29,349 nt of DNA from a virus, in the IMG/VR virus record IMGVR_UViG_3300044991_000017, positions 1 to 29,349 of that record; one strand, 5' to 3'. Below are positions 6,115-14,479 of this stretch, one piece after another. The stretch's first letter is position 1; every line of letters begins with the position of its first letter. The notes under the pieces are model-generated. The model was not told where the DNA came from, made no database searches, and saw nothing but the letters and a program-made list of their open reading frames with translations. The translations under genes were made by a program, and so were the position numbers.

Positions 6115-6203
6115 GGATATGCCCAAACTATTATGTAGCTACAAAAAGCCACAAAGACAGTAATACTGACTGCTGCAGTTGTTGCAAGCAGCCAATCTTT
6201 CAT
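6111..6203 (-). CDS. Micro-gene for a single-span membrane peptide (30 aa)
   Basis: A 30-codon frame with an ATG at 6201-6203 directly after the stop of the ejection protein gene, an AGGA site 5 bases upstream (inside the end of that gene), and a TGA overlapping the next GTG (GTGA). The peptide is MKDWLLATTAA then a long hydrophobic run to WAYP: one membrane span with a charged N-terminus. It may be a small holin-like or regulatory peptide of the lysis cluster. The evidence is the ribosome binding site, the exact tiling with neighbours and the hydrophobic pattern; at 30 residues it could still be a leader frame that only couples translation. Confidence 0.5.
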   Translation of the reverse strand: MKDWLLATTAAVSITVFVAFCSYIIVWAYP

Positions 6204-8672
6204 TTAGTTCCTAAAGAAGTCCATTAGACCTCGAATCGGTTTTTGGGGTATGAATTCATCAGGGTTTGTTACTGCTTCTGTCATTGCCTGACCCATTGCT
6301 GTACCCATGCCACCAGCACCTTGAAGTTGCTCACCAAGCAAGAATCTAGTGCCCCCAGGACTACTTAAAGCATTTCCAAGTCTATTTGCCATTGGTGGAA
6401 CTAATGTGACACCAGCCATTGCTCCTACTGTTGGATCAAATCCTAATGAAGTAGCGGCTCCTGCACCAGCACCAGCGCCCATTCCTGTTGTCATCAAAGG
6501 AACAGTCAAAGCACCTGTTTGTGGTGCAACTTTAGGAGTTACAGCACCACGGGTTGCATCAACAATACTACGCAACAAACCTACTTCACCCATTACTTCT
6601 GGTGATTGACCCATAACCATACGTTGAGCAGATGGCAACTCAGATCTGCCTAAATTCAATGTTCTGGTAAAAGCAGGAGATGACAACATAGCCGCTGCAT
6701 CTTCATTTATTGCAGCGCTACGGGCTTGGTTAAGAATTGAGTATTGAGCCGCTTGTCTACCAGTATCAGACATCAAATTAACAGCTAGTTCAGCAGTAGC
6801 AGGATTACCTGTCAAGCTAAAACTTTGGGCAATTTTATCAATTTCGTTTGCGGGTGTTTTGCTTGAAACAATCTTGTAGATGTCTTGATCTTGTCTAAAT
6901 GGGACAACAGTATTTCTAAACTGTTCCATTGCACGAGCGTGTTCTGCACCAGCAGGTGTGTAAACAGGTTTATTGTTTAAAGTTCTAGGAGCAGCCCAAG
7001 CATCCACATCATTTGCAAGACCTCCATATAACTTAGACAAAGCTGCTATTTGCTCTTCACCATATGTAGCAGGAGCTTTTTGTACTCTGTTTAATTCAGA
7101 ACCTACTGATTTTTGTAAAGTTCTTAATTCTTTATAAGTTCCACCACCAGCTTGGTTTAAAGTGGTTGCACGCTCAACAAGCTTGGTAATAAAGGCATTG
7201 TCTGCAACTGCGGGAAACTTGTCTAAAACCTCAATAGTTGCATTGCTTGTGTTTGACAAAGGAATTTGAGTATTCCCTGCCAACTTCTCAGCACGATCAA
7301 ATATTGGAGAAACAGCATCTTTAGCATTGCGATATTGAGTTCTCAAATCTTTAGCAATAACTAGTTTTTCACCACCTTCTTTAACAACAGAAGCAGGTTT
7401 AGCTTGTTCAGTAACTCTTTCAATAAGGCTTCTGACTTGAGCAGATTTCAGTTGATTTGCATCTTGTGTTGAATCGCCAAATTGACGAGTTTTACGCAGT
7501 AAATTAGAGCCTGGTCCACCAACATCGCCAATATCAATATTGACACCACGTTGAGCAGCAGACTCAATCAATTGACCAGTTACTGGATCACGATAACGTG
7601 TGCCAGCAGCAGGGTTTACATTTAATGGATTGGTGTTTCCTGCACGAGCCGCAACAGCACCCGCTGGCAGACCTGCTGCTAAGTTGATACCAAGCAATGC
7701 TAATGGGTTTTGAATATCAAATTGGTTACGGGCAATTTCAGCCGCACCAGTACCTGCTGTAGCACTAGCCATCTGAGCAACTGGTTGAGCCGCTAAACCA
7801 CGACCAACTGCTTGTGTAACAGCGCTTCCTGATTGTTGAAGTAAGCCACCAACACCACCCATCGCAGGTATACCAGCTACTGCACGAGTTACATTGCCAA
7901 TGCCACGCTCAAAACCAGTTTGTGGTTGTGGCAAACCAAGCATGGTTGCAAAGTTTGACATTGCTTGGCTAGGTGGTTGCAATTGACTGCCAGTAGCTCT
8001 GTTAATCAACATATTTAATGGTGATCCAACAATGTCGGCAACCTGCCCTAAGCCTTCCATGCCATAACGAGCAGTTAAGCCTACTTGACGGGCAACAGTA
8101 TCTGTATTCTGTCTTACAGGTGGTCTATCAACAATTTGCTGACCAACCATTGATGGATCAATAGCACGGAAGTTGGTACTTTGCTGTTGATCGGCATTAG
8201 CCATACCTGTCAAATCAATTCTAGGAGCTTGCTGTTCTGTTGGTTGACCAATCATAGAAGGATCAATTACACGATATGTAGCCATATTTGTACCCACAAC
8301 TTTCTGAACGTAATTTTGTGTTTCTTTAAATGGTGGAACGCCACCATACTTTTCAACATTTGCTGGTCCTGCGTTATAAGCAGCCGCTACCAATTTGGGA
8401 TCTTGGAATCTTTCTGTTAATTGGCCTAGATACTTAACACCACCACGGATGTTATCTTTCCAATCCATACGATTGACACCAAGATCTTTAGCAGTAGCAC
8501 CCATCAACTGCATAGGTCCATAAGCACGATCATTGAACCTTGTTTTTGGTCCTATCGCATTGAAAGAGCCACCAGACTCTGTTTCAACAATCTTCTGAAC
8601 TAAAGAAAAAGGAACGCCTTGCCTTTCAGCTTCTTGCCGAGCAAATTCGTAAACTTGATCTTTTGTAGCCAT
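6204..8672 (-). CDS. Ejection (internal virion) protein with lytic transglycosylase domain, T7 gp16-like
   Basis: An 822-residue virion protein whose first ~125 residues are a lytic transglycosylase (SLT) domain: catalytic Glu32 in ETESGG, YGPMQLM at 51-57, AAYNAGP at 97-103 and a closing NYVQKV near 120-125. The rest is long, Gly/Ala/Gln-rich and predicted mostly helical, including a Gly-Ala-rich MTTGMGAGAGAGAATSLG-like stretch near the end. In T7, gp16 has an N-terminal transglycosylase of this kind and enters the cell envelope to let DNA pass; this protein is last in a row that matches gp13-gp14-gp15-gp16. It is shorter than T7 gp16 (about 1,300 residues). Its ATG overlaps the stop of the preceding gene (TAATG). 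It is not an endolysin, since a separate lysozyme is present. Confidence 0.82.
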   Translation of the reverse strand: MATKDQVYEFARQEAERQGVPFSLVQKIVETESGGSFNAIGPKTRFNDRAYGPMQLMGATAKDLGVNRMDWKDNIRGGVKYLGQLTERFQDPKLVAAAYNAGPANVEKYGGVPPFKETQNYVQKVVGTNMATYRVIDPSMIGQPTEQQAPRIDLTGMANADQQQSTNFRAIDPSMVGQQIVDRPPVRQNTDTVARQVGLTARYGMEGLGQVADIVGSPLNMLINRATGSQLQPPSQAMSNFATMLGLPQPQTGFERGIGNVTRAVAGIPAMGGVGGLLQQSGSAVTQAVGRGLAAQPVAQMASATAGTGAAEIARNQFDIQNPLALLGINLAAGLPAGAVAARAGNTNPLNVNPAAGTRYRDPVTGQLIESAAQRGVNIDIGDVGGPGSNLLRKTRQFGDSTQDANQLKSAQVRSLIERVTEQAKPASVVKEGGEKLVIAKDLRTQYRNAKDAVSPIFDRAEKLAGNTQIPLSNTSNATIEVLDKFPAVADNAFITKLVERATTLNQAGGGTYKELRTLQKSVGSELNRVQKAPATYGEEQIAALSKLYGGLANDVDAWAAPRTLNNKPVYTPAGAEHARAMEQFRNTVVPFRQDQDIYKIVSSKTPANEIDKIAQSFSLTGNPATAELAVNLMSDTGRQAAQYSILNQARSAAINEDAAAMLSSPAFTRTLNLGRSELPSAQRMVMGQSPEVMGEVGLLRSIVDATRGAVTPKVAPQTGALTVPLMTTGMGAGAGAGAATSLGFDPTVGAMAGVTLVPPMANRLGNALSSPGGTRFLLGEQLQGAGGMGTAMGQAMTEAVTNPDEFIPQKPIRGLMDFFRN

Positions 8673-10105
8673 TAGTCAAACAACACAATGCTGCCAGTAG
8701 GTAGGCGATACGCTGTTTTGCCCTTATCAGGACCTTGAGTAACTGGGAACTTAGGCAAATATTTACGCATTTTTGGATCTTCAAAAAGTGAAGCACTACC
8801 TTGAGGTGTTTGTGACCATTTTTCAACTACATCTGGCACAGGATTTTTAGCTACATAGTTGTAATAATCTTTACTTCTTTTATTAAGTGATTCTTTTAAA
8901 TCAATGTAATATTGAATTGCCTCTTCTGGATTTCTGATTTGAGGCCCACGTTGTTTCTGGAAAATAACGTCTGCATTAGATATTGCACCAGACATATCTT
9001 GAATATTTGTGGAAACAGTATCAGCAAAAGTTTGTAATAACAAGGGGGCATCAACTGCCATATTTTTTGCTGCTTGTCCACCTATACCTAAGCCTGTTGC
9101 AATAGAAGCAATCTCAGATTGGGCTTCCGCAAACCTACCTGGTTTAAATGCTCCACGATTTAAGATGTTTTGCATATTTTGCAAACTGGTATCAGAACTT
9201 GAAGCAGCTTGGAACTTCTTAAAAGCATCATCTCTAATAGGCTTGTATGCTTCGTATGCTTGAACTTCTGAAGGAGATAAAGAAGTTGGCATTCCTAAAG
9301 CTTGAGCTTCTGTCACACGCTTTTGTCTGCCAGTTGCAGGATCAACAATATTTGTAGGAGTTGTTTGTAAAGAAGCTTGGCCTTTACCCAATTGCTCAGA
9401 AAAATTCAATTGTTGAGTTGCTTGTGGAGCACCAGGAATAACACTTGTGCCAATCATTCCACTTGCATCAATACCAAGCATTTGTCCAGGTCTAACTTCT
9501 GGAGGAGTAGTCTGAATCATAGACTGCATATAGTTCTGGACAGGGGCCGCAGAATACCCACCAGTTAATGGGTTGTATTGAGATGTAATGCCTTTGTCTT
9601 GTGTTGGCAGACCACGCAATATTTCCATATTTGGGTTTAGCAATAAATTACCTTGCACTTTAGGTTGCAATGCAGAAATAGTCTCTCGCATTGGTCCTTG
9701 TGCAGCAGTAGGCAAATTAATTACATCTTGCAAAGCATTCTGGATATTGAAAGGTAAACCTCTTGCTCTGGCTGCTTTTAACTCTTCTTGTTGTTGAGCT
9801 TGAGCTGGCATCACAGGACCCATGTACTGTGGATTATTTTCATTAAACTGCGTAGGCATATATTTGCCTTGGAAATTAGCAATAGATGCACGATCAGCCG
9901 CCTTCTGTTGCATTTCAGTAATAGCACGTTGACCACTCAAATACTGATCTGGTACAGATAAGGCAGACTTCAGACCCATAGATGGGTCATTGCTTAACAA
10001 AGAGCCAAGTAAGAATTGTTGAGTAGCTTGCTTTTGCAGGTTACTCTTTTCATCATCACTAAGACCAGTAAGCGCTGCATCAGACAGCAAACCAAGATTA
10101 AACAT
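8672..10105 (-). CDS. Putative internal virion protein (gp15 position)
   Basis: A 477-residue protein with no recognised domain, lying between the repeat protein and the transglycosylase-bearing ejection protein. It starts with helices (LSDDEKSNLQKQATQQFLLGSLLSN), has a Gln-, Pro- and Asn-rich middle (about residues 80-260), a helical part (about 275-420; for example ADVIFQKQRGP and AIQYYIDLKESLNKRSKDYYNYV) and ends in TAYRLPTGSIVLFD. An AAGGAG site lies 6 bases before its ATG. By position it corresponds to T7 gp15, a core protein that is ejected with gp14 and gp16; this is inference from gene order, not from sequence likeness. Confidence 0.6.
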   Translation of the reverse strand: MFNLGLLSDAALTGLSDDEKSNLQKQATQQFLLGSLLSNDPSMGLKSALSVPDQYLSGQRAITEMQQKAADRASIANFQGKYMPTQFNENNPQYMGPVMPAQAQQQEELKAARARGLPFNIQNALQDVINLPTAAQGPMRETISALQPKVQGNLLLNPNMEILRGLPTQDKGITSQYNPLTGGYSAAPVQNYMQSMIQTTPPEVRPGQMLGIDASGMIGTSVIPGAPQATQQLNFSEQLGKGQASLQTTPTNIVDPATGRQKRVTEAQALGMPTSLSPSEVQAYEAYKPIRDDAFKKFQAASSSDTSLQNMQNILNRGAFKPGRFAEAQSEIASIATGLGIGGQAAKNMAVDAPLLLQTFADTVSTNIQDMSGAISNADVIFQKQRGPQIRNPEEAIQYYIDLKESLNKRSKDYYNYVAKNPVPDVVEKWSQTPQGSASLFEDPKMRKYLPKFPVTQGPDKGKTAYRLPTGSIVLFD

Positions 10106-10114
10106 ATAGACTCC

Positions 10115-12382
10115 TTAGATACCCAACAAACCAAGCAAGCCTTGGCGTGAAGTAGATGATGTTTGCATTCCAGAACCACCTCCAACATTGAGTCCCAATG
10201 CTTGGTTGATGATCTGTTGTTGCTCCAATGGCAGATTGCGGTAAGCGTCCATCTGTTGTTGAGAGAACTGCTGTTGTTGACCACCAATATTGCTCAAAGC
10301 TTGTGCGCCAGCAAGACCCATCTGTTGACCTTGACCTGCAATATTAGACATCTGACCTGCAGCACCCAAACGTGCTTGATTGGCAGTCAATCCTGCTTGT
10401 TGATTAGCTAAGTTAGCTTGCAAAAAGTTTTGAGCATTGGTCAACCCTGCTTGCTGAGTTAATCCTGCTTGTTGGGCAGCACGAGCGTTAATAGCCGCTT
10501 GGTTAGCTAAACCTGCTTGGTTAAACGCAGAAGCTCCAAACTGATTAGCTTGATTCTGATAACCCAAGTTTGCCAATGTCATTGCTTGTTGATTACCAGC
10601 ATTAAACTGATTCATTTGATTCTGAGCCGCAACATTAGAAAGACCTGCTTGTTGCAAGTTGGCTGCATTAAACTGCTGACCTTGATTTAATGCGGCCTGA
10701 TTAGCAAGTGCGGCAGCATTTGTAGCACCTGCACCAAACTGACCAGCTTGGTTCAAGGCAGCCGCATTAGTCAAACCTGCTTGTTGTAGATTACCCGCAT
10801 TGAACTGAGCTAAAGCATTTTGAGCAGCGGCATTCTGTTGAGCAATAGTGTTCTGAGCGCCAGCACCAAACTGCAATGCTTGGTTTTGAGCTGCTTGTGA
10901 AGACAAACCTGCTTGCTGAAGTTGTTGGGCATTAAACTGAGCCAAAGCATTACCTGCTGCTTGGTTAGCCAAACCTGCTTGTTGGAAATTACCAGCGTTA
11001 TATTGCGCCATCTGGTTAGCAGCCGCTTGGTTTGCCAATGATGCTTGGTTACCTGCTTGTGCTCCAAACTGAGCCGCTTGATTAGCCGCTGCTTGTGTAG
11101 ATAAGCCAGCTTGTTGCAAGTTGCCCGCATTGTACTGAGCCATTTGATTGGCGGCTTGTTGGTTAGCCAAAGCCGCTTGTTGAGCATTCTGAGTATTGAG
11201 TTGTCCAGTAGACACATCAACACCTTGATTAGCCAAAGCAGCCCTCAGATTTGCATCTTGATTTGCCAACCCAAATTGACCTGCCAATTGCAATGACTGT
11301 TGAGTAGTAGCAACGTCTTGAGCTTGGTTAAGTTGTTGTGCTTGCATCTGACGAGCCAAATCAGCTTCAGAAGCTTGTTGGGCAGCAGCATAAGCAGCAG
11401 CATTCTGTTGAGCAACCAAACGTGCGGCATTCTCACCAAAAGCACGATTAGTCTCTGCTTCTGCAACACCCTGACGAGATCCACCATAAGCCCTAGCAGC
11501 AGTAGCTTGTGCGGCAGTACGTTGTTGTTCAAGTTGTCGTGAACGCTCTAAATCCTGCAAGCTTTGCTCAGTAACTGCCTGAGTATAAGGATTCATGTAC
11601 TGCTGAATATTTTGATTTAAAAATGAACCAGCATTAACATCACGAATATTAGCCCTAGCTTGAGGAGCAATCTGTCCTAAAGCTTCTGAAGTTATGTCAG
11701 CACCAGAAACACCTTGCACGCCAACATCACGAATAGATGATCGAGCAAGTTGTGCGGCTTGCGCTCTTTCTGCGTCACCAGCAGTAACACCACCAAAACC
11801 CTGTGATGTATAACCTAAAGCTTGAGCTTGTTGAGCAGGACCTGCACCAACACCAGAAAACATAGATGCAGGAGCAGCAGTCTGACCACCAAATCCTTGT
11901 GAGGTATAGCCAGTAGCTTGAGCTAAAGAAGCAGGAGCCGCTTGTGCGCCACCAAACTGAGAAGCAGTGTAACCAGTACCAGTAGCTACATTAGTTGGTC
12001 CTGTTTGCGCTCCACCAAACTGAGATGCTGCACCTGCAGAAGAATACTGACCAGTAGTAGCGTTATAACCTTGTTGAGCAGCCAAAGCAGCAGGGTCTAC
12101 ATTTGCACCGCCATAAGCGTTATAAGTGACATTCTGTGGATTGTAGTTAGCAACACGACCAGCAGTATCAAATGCTGTACGCATACCAGTAAAGGCTTCA
12201 CCACGGGGGTCAGAGAACTGACGAGCAACATTAAAACCTGCCTGTTGGTCAGGAGTAAACCCTGCAAATTGACGAGCTTCTAAACCACCCGCTACACCCT
12301 GTGCGCTTTCTACATTTTTTAGATAAGCATCACGCAATGCAGGATCAAGCTGCGCTGTTTGTTGACTTGAACCACCAGACAT
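10115..12382 (-). CDS. Gln/Asn/Ala-rich hendecad-repeat virion protein (gp14 position)
   Basis: A 755-residue protein almost without charge. The N-terminal part (about 1-210) has Gly/Gln-rich repeats with GYT.Q.FGG units; a charged helical stretch follows (about 265-390); residues 402-632 are 21 gapless 11-residue repeats alternating two types, roughly QAGL.NQAA.N and Q..QFNAGNLQ. Ten aromatics stand exactly 22 residues apart (417 to 615). No Asp, Glu, Lys, Arg or His occurs from 390 to 633 and no proline from 266 to 717; Lys22 is the only lysine. The start is ATG 12380-12382 with GGAGGT 6 bases upstream, not the in-frame TTG at 12406. It sits where T7 has gp14, an ejected core protein. A long helical rod or membrane channel is plausible. 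Confidence 0.7.
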   Translation of the reverse strand: MSGGSSQQTAQLDPALRDAYLKNVESAQGVAGGLEARQFAGFTPDQQAGFNVARQFSDPRGEAFTGMRTAFDTAGRVANYNPQNVTYNAYGGANVDPAALAAQQGYNATTGQYSSAGAASQFGGAQTGPTNVATGTGYTASQFGGAQAAPASLAQATGYTSQGFGGQTAAPASMFSGVGAGPAQQAQALGYTSQGFGGVTAGDAERAQAAQLARSSIRDVGVQGVSGADITSEALGQIAPQARANIRDVNAGSFLNQNIQQYMNPYTQAVTEQSLQDLERSRQLEQQRTAAQATAARAYGGSRQGVAEAETNRAFGENAARLVAQQNAAAYAAAQQASEADLARQMQAQQLNQAQDVATTQQSLQLAGQFGLANQDANLRAALANQGVDVSTGQLNTQNAQQAALANQQAANQMAQYNAGNLQQAGLSTQAAANQAAQFGAQAGNQASLANQAAANQMAQYNAGNFQQAGLANQAAGNALAQFNAQQLQQAGLSSQAAQNQALQFGAGAQNTIAQQNAAAQNALAQFNAGNLQQAGLTNAAALNQAGQFGAGATNAAALANQAALNQGQQFNAANLQQAGLSNVAAQNQMNQFNAGNQQAMTLANLGYQNQANQFGASAFNQAGLANQAAINARAAQQAGLTQQAGLTNAQNFLQANLANQQAGLTANQARLGAAGQMSNIAGQGQQMGLAGAQALSNIGGQQQQFSQQQMDAYRNLPLEQQQIINQALGLNVGGGSGMQTSSTSRQGLLGLLGI
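10487..11179 (-). repeat. 33/66-bp in-frame tandem repeat (21 x 11 codons)
   Basis: The DNA encodes 21 consecutive 11-codon units with no insertion or deletion, forming about ten and a half 22-codon (66 bp) units. Codons differ between units, so the repeat is kept at protein level rather than being a recent DNA expansion, though neighbouring units such as those coding QMAQYNAGN at two places are close to identical and could still recombine. Confidence 0.85.
11759..12022 (-). repeat. FGG/GYT repeat block in the N-terminal part of the virion protein
   Basis: Four degenerate units that start QFGG or GFGG and end GYTxx, of 21, 21 and 32 residues followed by a partial unit (FGGAQTGP, FGGAQAAP, FGGQTAAP, FGGVTAGD). 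This is separate in composition and period from the 11-residue repeats further on in the same protein. Confidence 0.7.
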
Positions 12383-12384
12383 AA

Positions 12385-12789
12385 TTACACCTCCGTTGAT
12401 AGCCAATAATGTGTTGGCTTCATGTTAAATTTGGATACAAAAGTTCTTGACCAGCCTCTACGTCCTGTTAAGGTGATCTTGCGGCATTCCATGTCTTCAG
12501 CGAACTTCTGAATATGGGGGGTGAGTGTTTCTAGTTCTACTAGATCACCAGATGCCAAAAATATATGCAAAACCTTCATTCTTGGAAAGTTCTGCACCTG
12601 AGTTACTACTGCGCTGTTAGTCCCAGGCCATAATTGCATCGTACAACTGTCAATACAGTCGGCTACGTCCTGCATATTATGAGTGTTATCGTATTCTAAA
12701 GCAGGTTCCAGAATTTTCTCTACTTTTTGAAAAGATACAGCCCATAATGGTAGTTCACCATTGGTTTTGTACTTTTCATAGTCAATCAT
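12385..12789 (-). CDS. GNAT-like internal virion protein (T7 gp13 position)
   Basis: A 134-residue protein with an acetyltransferase-like pattern: a strand MKVLHIFLASGDLVE near residues 71-85, a helix (LETLTPHIQKFAEDM) and CRKITLTGRRGWSRTF near 102-117, which reads as the last strands and helix of a GNAT fold. T7 gp13, a small virion morphogenesis protein encoded just before gp14, is also related to the acetyltransferase fold as I recall, and this gene occupies the same place. It probably helps assemble the ejection core; no acetyl-CoA-binding Q/RxxGxG/A motif is obvious, so enzymatic activity is doubtful. Its ATG overlaps the preceding stop (ATGA) and two bases separate its stop from the next start. 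Confidence 0.6.
   Translation of the reverse strand: MIDYEKYKTNGELPLWAVSFQKVEKILEPALEYDNTHNMQDVADCIDSCTMQLWPGTNSAVVTQVQNFPRMKVLHIFLASGDLVELETLTPHIQKFAEDMECRKITLTGRRGWSRTFVSKFNMKPTHYWLSTEV
12389..12394 (-). promoter_or_regulatory. Ribosome binding site fixing the start of the repeat protein
   Basis: GGAGGT on the minus strand, 6 bases before the ATG at 12380-12382. It lies in the last codons of the upstream gene and downstream of the alternative TTG at 12406, so it selects the shorter 755-residue form. Confidence 0.8.
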
Positions 12790-13010
12790 AGTGCTGAAGT
12801 TGTCAATATACCGATATTGCTAACCAAAATCTCATATCTAGTGCCGTTTGGACTAGAGATAATCAGTCTGTTGGGAGGGGTTATCTTGCGAGAGCCAATC
12901 TCAACATCCTGATTACGCTTGTAAATGTTTGTATCTTCAGACTCAATGATCCTGCGAACATTAGCCTGATCTCTAAAATCATAGGTAGGAGTAGGGCTTG
13001 GGAGCTTCAA
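12786..13010 (-). CDS. Small hypothetical virion-region protein with TTG start (74 aa)
   Basis: A 74-residue protein that starts at TTG 13008-13010, overlapping the TGA of the nozzle gene (TTGA), with a perfect AGGAGG site 6 bases upstream. A longer frame back to 13058 is open, but its start has no comparable site and would overlap the previous gene by 52 bases. The sequence (KLPSPTPTYDFRDQANVRRIIESED, then KITPPNRLIISSPNGTRYEI) looks like a small strand-rich domain seen in phage structural regions next to tail genes; the LIISSPNGTRYEI strand pair is typical. The role is unknown; it may be a small tail or baseplate component. The end overlaps the next gene by 4 bases. Confidence 0.7.
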   Translation of the reverse strand: MKLPSPTPTYDFRDQANVRRIIESEDTNIYKRNQDVEIGSRKITPPNRLIISSPNGTRYEILVSNIGILTTSAL

Positions 13011-14479
13011 CGCATACCTCCTGGCTTGCCATCCAATCGAATAGTCCCAACACGCCAATCAGTATTGATGTTTCCTTCAATCTTGACTGCAATCTGTCTA
13101 CCAGTAATACGTACAGAAGTAGGCGTATTCATGGTGTATGGACCAAAGTTATATTCTGCAGCATTGGGGTAAAACTTGGTGCTAAACCTAGCTTTTACAT
13201 CACCCAAAGTGTTTTCATCAGGAACCAAACCAACAATGTTAATCACTCTGTCGCCAGAAGCTAACTCTACAGGTCCTGACTCAGCAAATGGAACAGCTGA
13301 ATCGTATGTAAAACCAGTTTCATGGTCATATACATAAGAATCAGATGAAACCATCATTGGCTTATTAAATACACCAGAATCAGTACCGCAAGTCCTACCA
13401 AAGCTACCAATAGCCCAATGGTTCTCACGATAGTTGTAACTTACATACGAATCATTTTCAACACTGGCTGAACTTGGATAGAACCACCAAACTTCACCAT
13501 ACATTGAGTTATGGACACAGTAAACTTTAGAGGCTTGCTGATAGTTAATGTTGTTGAAAATGTAGTCACCAACATCACAAGGCAAAGGCTTTACAAAGCC
13601 ATCAAACATCCAGAATCCAGACTTAGACATCCAAATAGCTGAATTGTCAGTAGCCGCTACTGCTTGACGGGAAATAACACCACATCCAGTACCAATGCGC
13701 TCAAATCCATAAACGTATGGTGGACCAATATAAGTAGCCGAATGGACATCTACATCAGTAAACAAGATGGTAGCACCACGAACTCGCTTGCCACACATCA
13801 AAGAACCTAATGTGGTCAGATCAAAGTCACCAGCTTGATTGGTAGCACTTGGCGTCCAAGTTGTATTGTTTTCTTGGTCAGACCATTGAACTTTACGAGG
13901 ATTTCCACCTGCTCCAAGAGCAAATAAGAATCTTTCTTCAGTAACCACTAAACCAGAGTTTCCAGTTGGTGCATTTGTAATTGCAGCGGCTACAGTACCA
14001 GTATTTAACTGCCATTCGTAAAGCTTACCATCAGCGTTAGAACAAGCATTTAAATATTGACCCCAAGTATCCATACTCCATGTAGTAGCAGGAGTGTAGG
14101 AGCCAGTATCTGGTCTAGCAATACCATATGACGATGTTCCATATGTACCATAGCCATATCCTAGTTTTGCATCAGCATCTGCAATGCCAACAGTAAAAGA
14201 AGTTGGAGTAATGTCGTATGGAGTACCGCCTTCATTCAAAGCATATAGCTTTGAGTGAGTGCCAACAGCAGTCCACCTAAGATTACTGTTATCACGCCAT
14301 GCAAGTATTCCACGTGCAGAGCCTGTTAACTGGTTAGGAGATCGCTTTCTCCATCCACCAATAGGACGTAGTGTGTTCTGATACCAACGTACCAGATTAG
14401 AGCTATTCCAGCGTCCCTTAGATTGGTACTCAGTACCATTCTTGTAAACACCAGCAGGGATGTTTAGTGGGATATACAT
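13007..14479 (-). CDS. Tail nozzle / tubular B-like protein
   Basis: A 490-residue virion protein. It opens MYIPLNIPAGVYKNGTEYQ then GRWNSSNLVRWYQNTLRPIGGW, a signature common at the start of short-tail proteins in aquatic podoviruses. The body is rich in beta strands and Trp/Tyr/Gly (for example AVGTHSKLYAL, VQWSDQENNTTWTP, LTTLGSLMCGKRVRG), consistent with a beta-propeller-like nozzle such as T7 gp12 or P22 gp10. Its place, just before the gp13-gp16-like row, agrees. Its ATG follows directly on the fibre gene stop. It should form the distal tail tube that DNA passes. Fold assignment is by pattern, not by search. Confidence 0.68.
   Translation of the reverse strand: MYIPLNIPAGVYKNGTEYQSKGRWNSSNLVRWYQNTLRPIGGWRKRSPNQLTGSARGILAWRDNSNLRWTAVGTHSKLYALNEGGTPYDITPTSFTVGIADADAKLGYGYGTYGTSSYGIARPDTGSYTPATTWSMDTWGQYLNACSNADGKLYEWQLNTGTVAAAITNAPTGNSGLVVTEERFLFALGAGGNPRKVQWSDQENNTTWTPSATNQAGDFDLTTLGSLMCGKRVRGATILFTDVDVHSATYIGPPYVYGFERIGTGCGVISRQAVAATDNSAIWMSKSGFWMFDGFVKPLPCDVGDYIFNNINYQQASKVYCVHNSMYGEVWWFYPSSASVENDSYVSYNYRENHWAIGSFGRTCGTDSGVFNKPMMVSSDSYVYDHETGFTYDSAVPFAESGPVELASGDRVINIVGLVPDENTLGDVKARFSTKFYPNAAEYNFGPYTMNTPTSVRITGRQIAVKIEGNINTDWRVGTIRLDGKPGGMR
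13017..13022 (-). promoter_or_regulatory. Perfect AGGAGG ribosome binding site for a TTG start
   Basis: AGGAGG on the minus strand, inside the last codons of the nozzle gene, with 6-base spacing to the TTG at 13008-13010. It decides the start of the 74-residue protein and explains how a weak TTG codon could be used well. Confidence 0.8.

Noticed and set aside
10163-11542. Several open frames on the strand opposite to, or in other frames of, the repeat virion protein
   Set aside because: They are by-products of the Gln/Ala/Asn-rich repeats; they lack ribosome sites and credible composition, and the coding frame on the minus strand is continuous.
12383-12406. Longer form of the repeat protein starting at TTG 12406
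   Set aside because: A GGAGGT site 6 bases before the ATG at 12382 lies inside this extension, so the shorter form is preferred.
13011-13058. Longer form of the 74-aa protein reaching back to 13058
   Set aside because: It would overlap the nozzle gene by 52 bases without a ribosome site; the TTG at 13010 has a perfect one.
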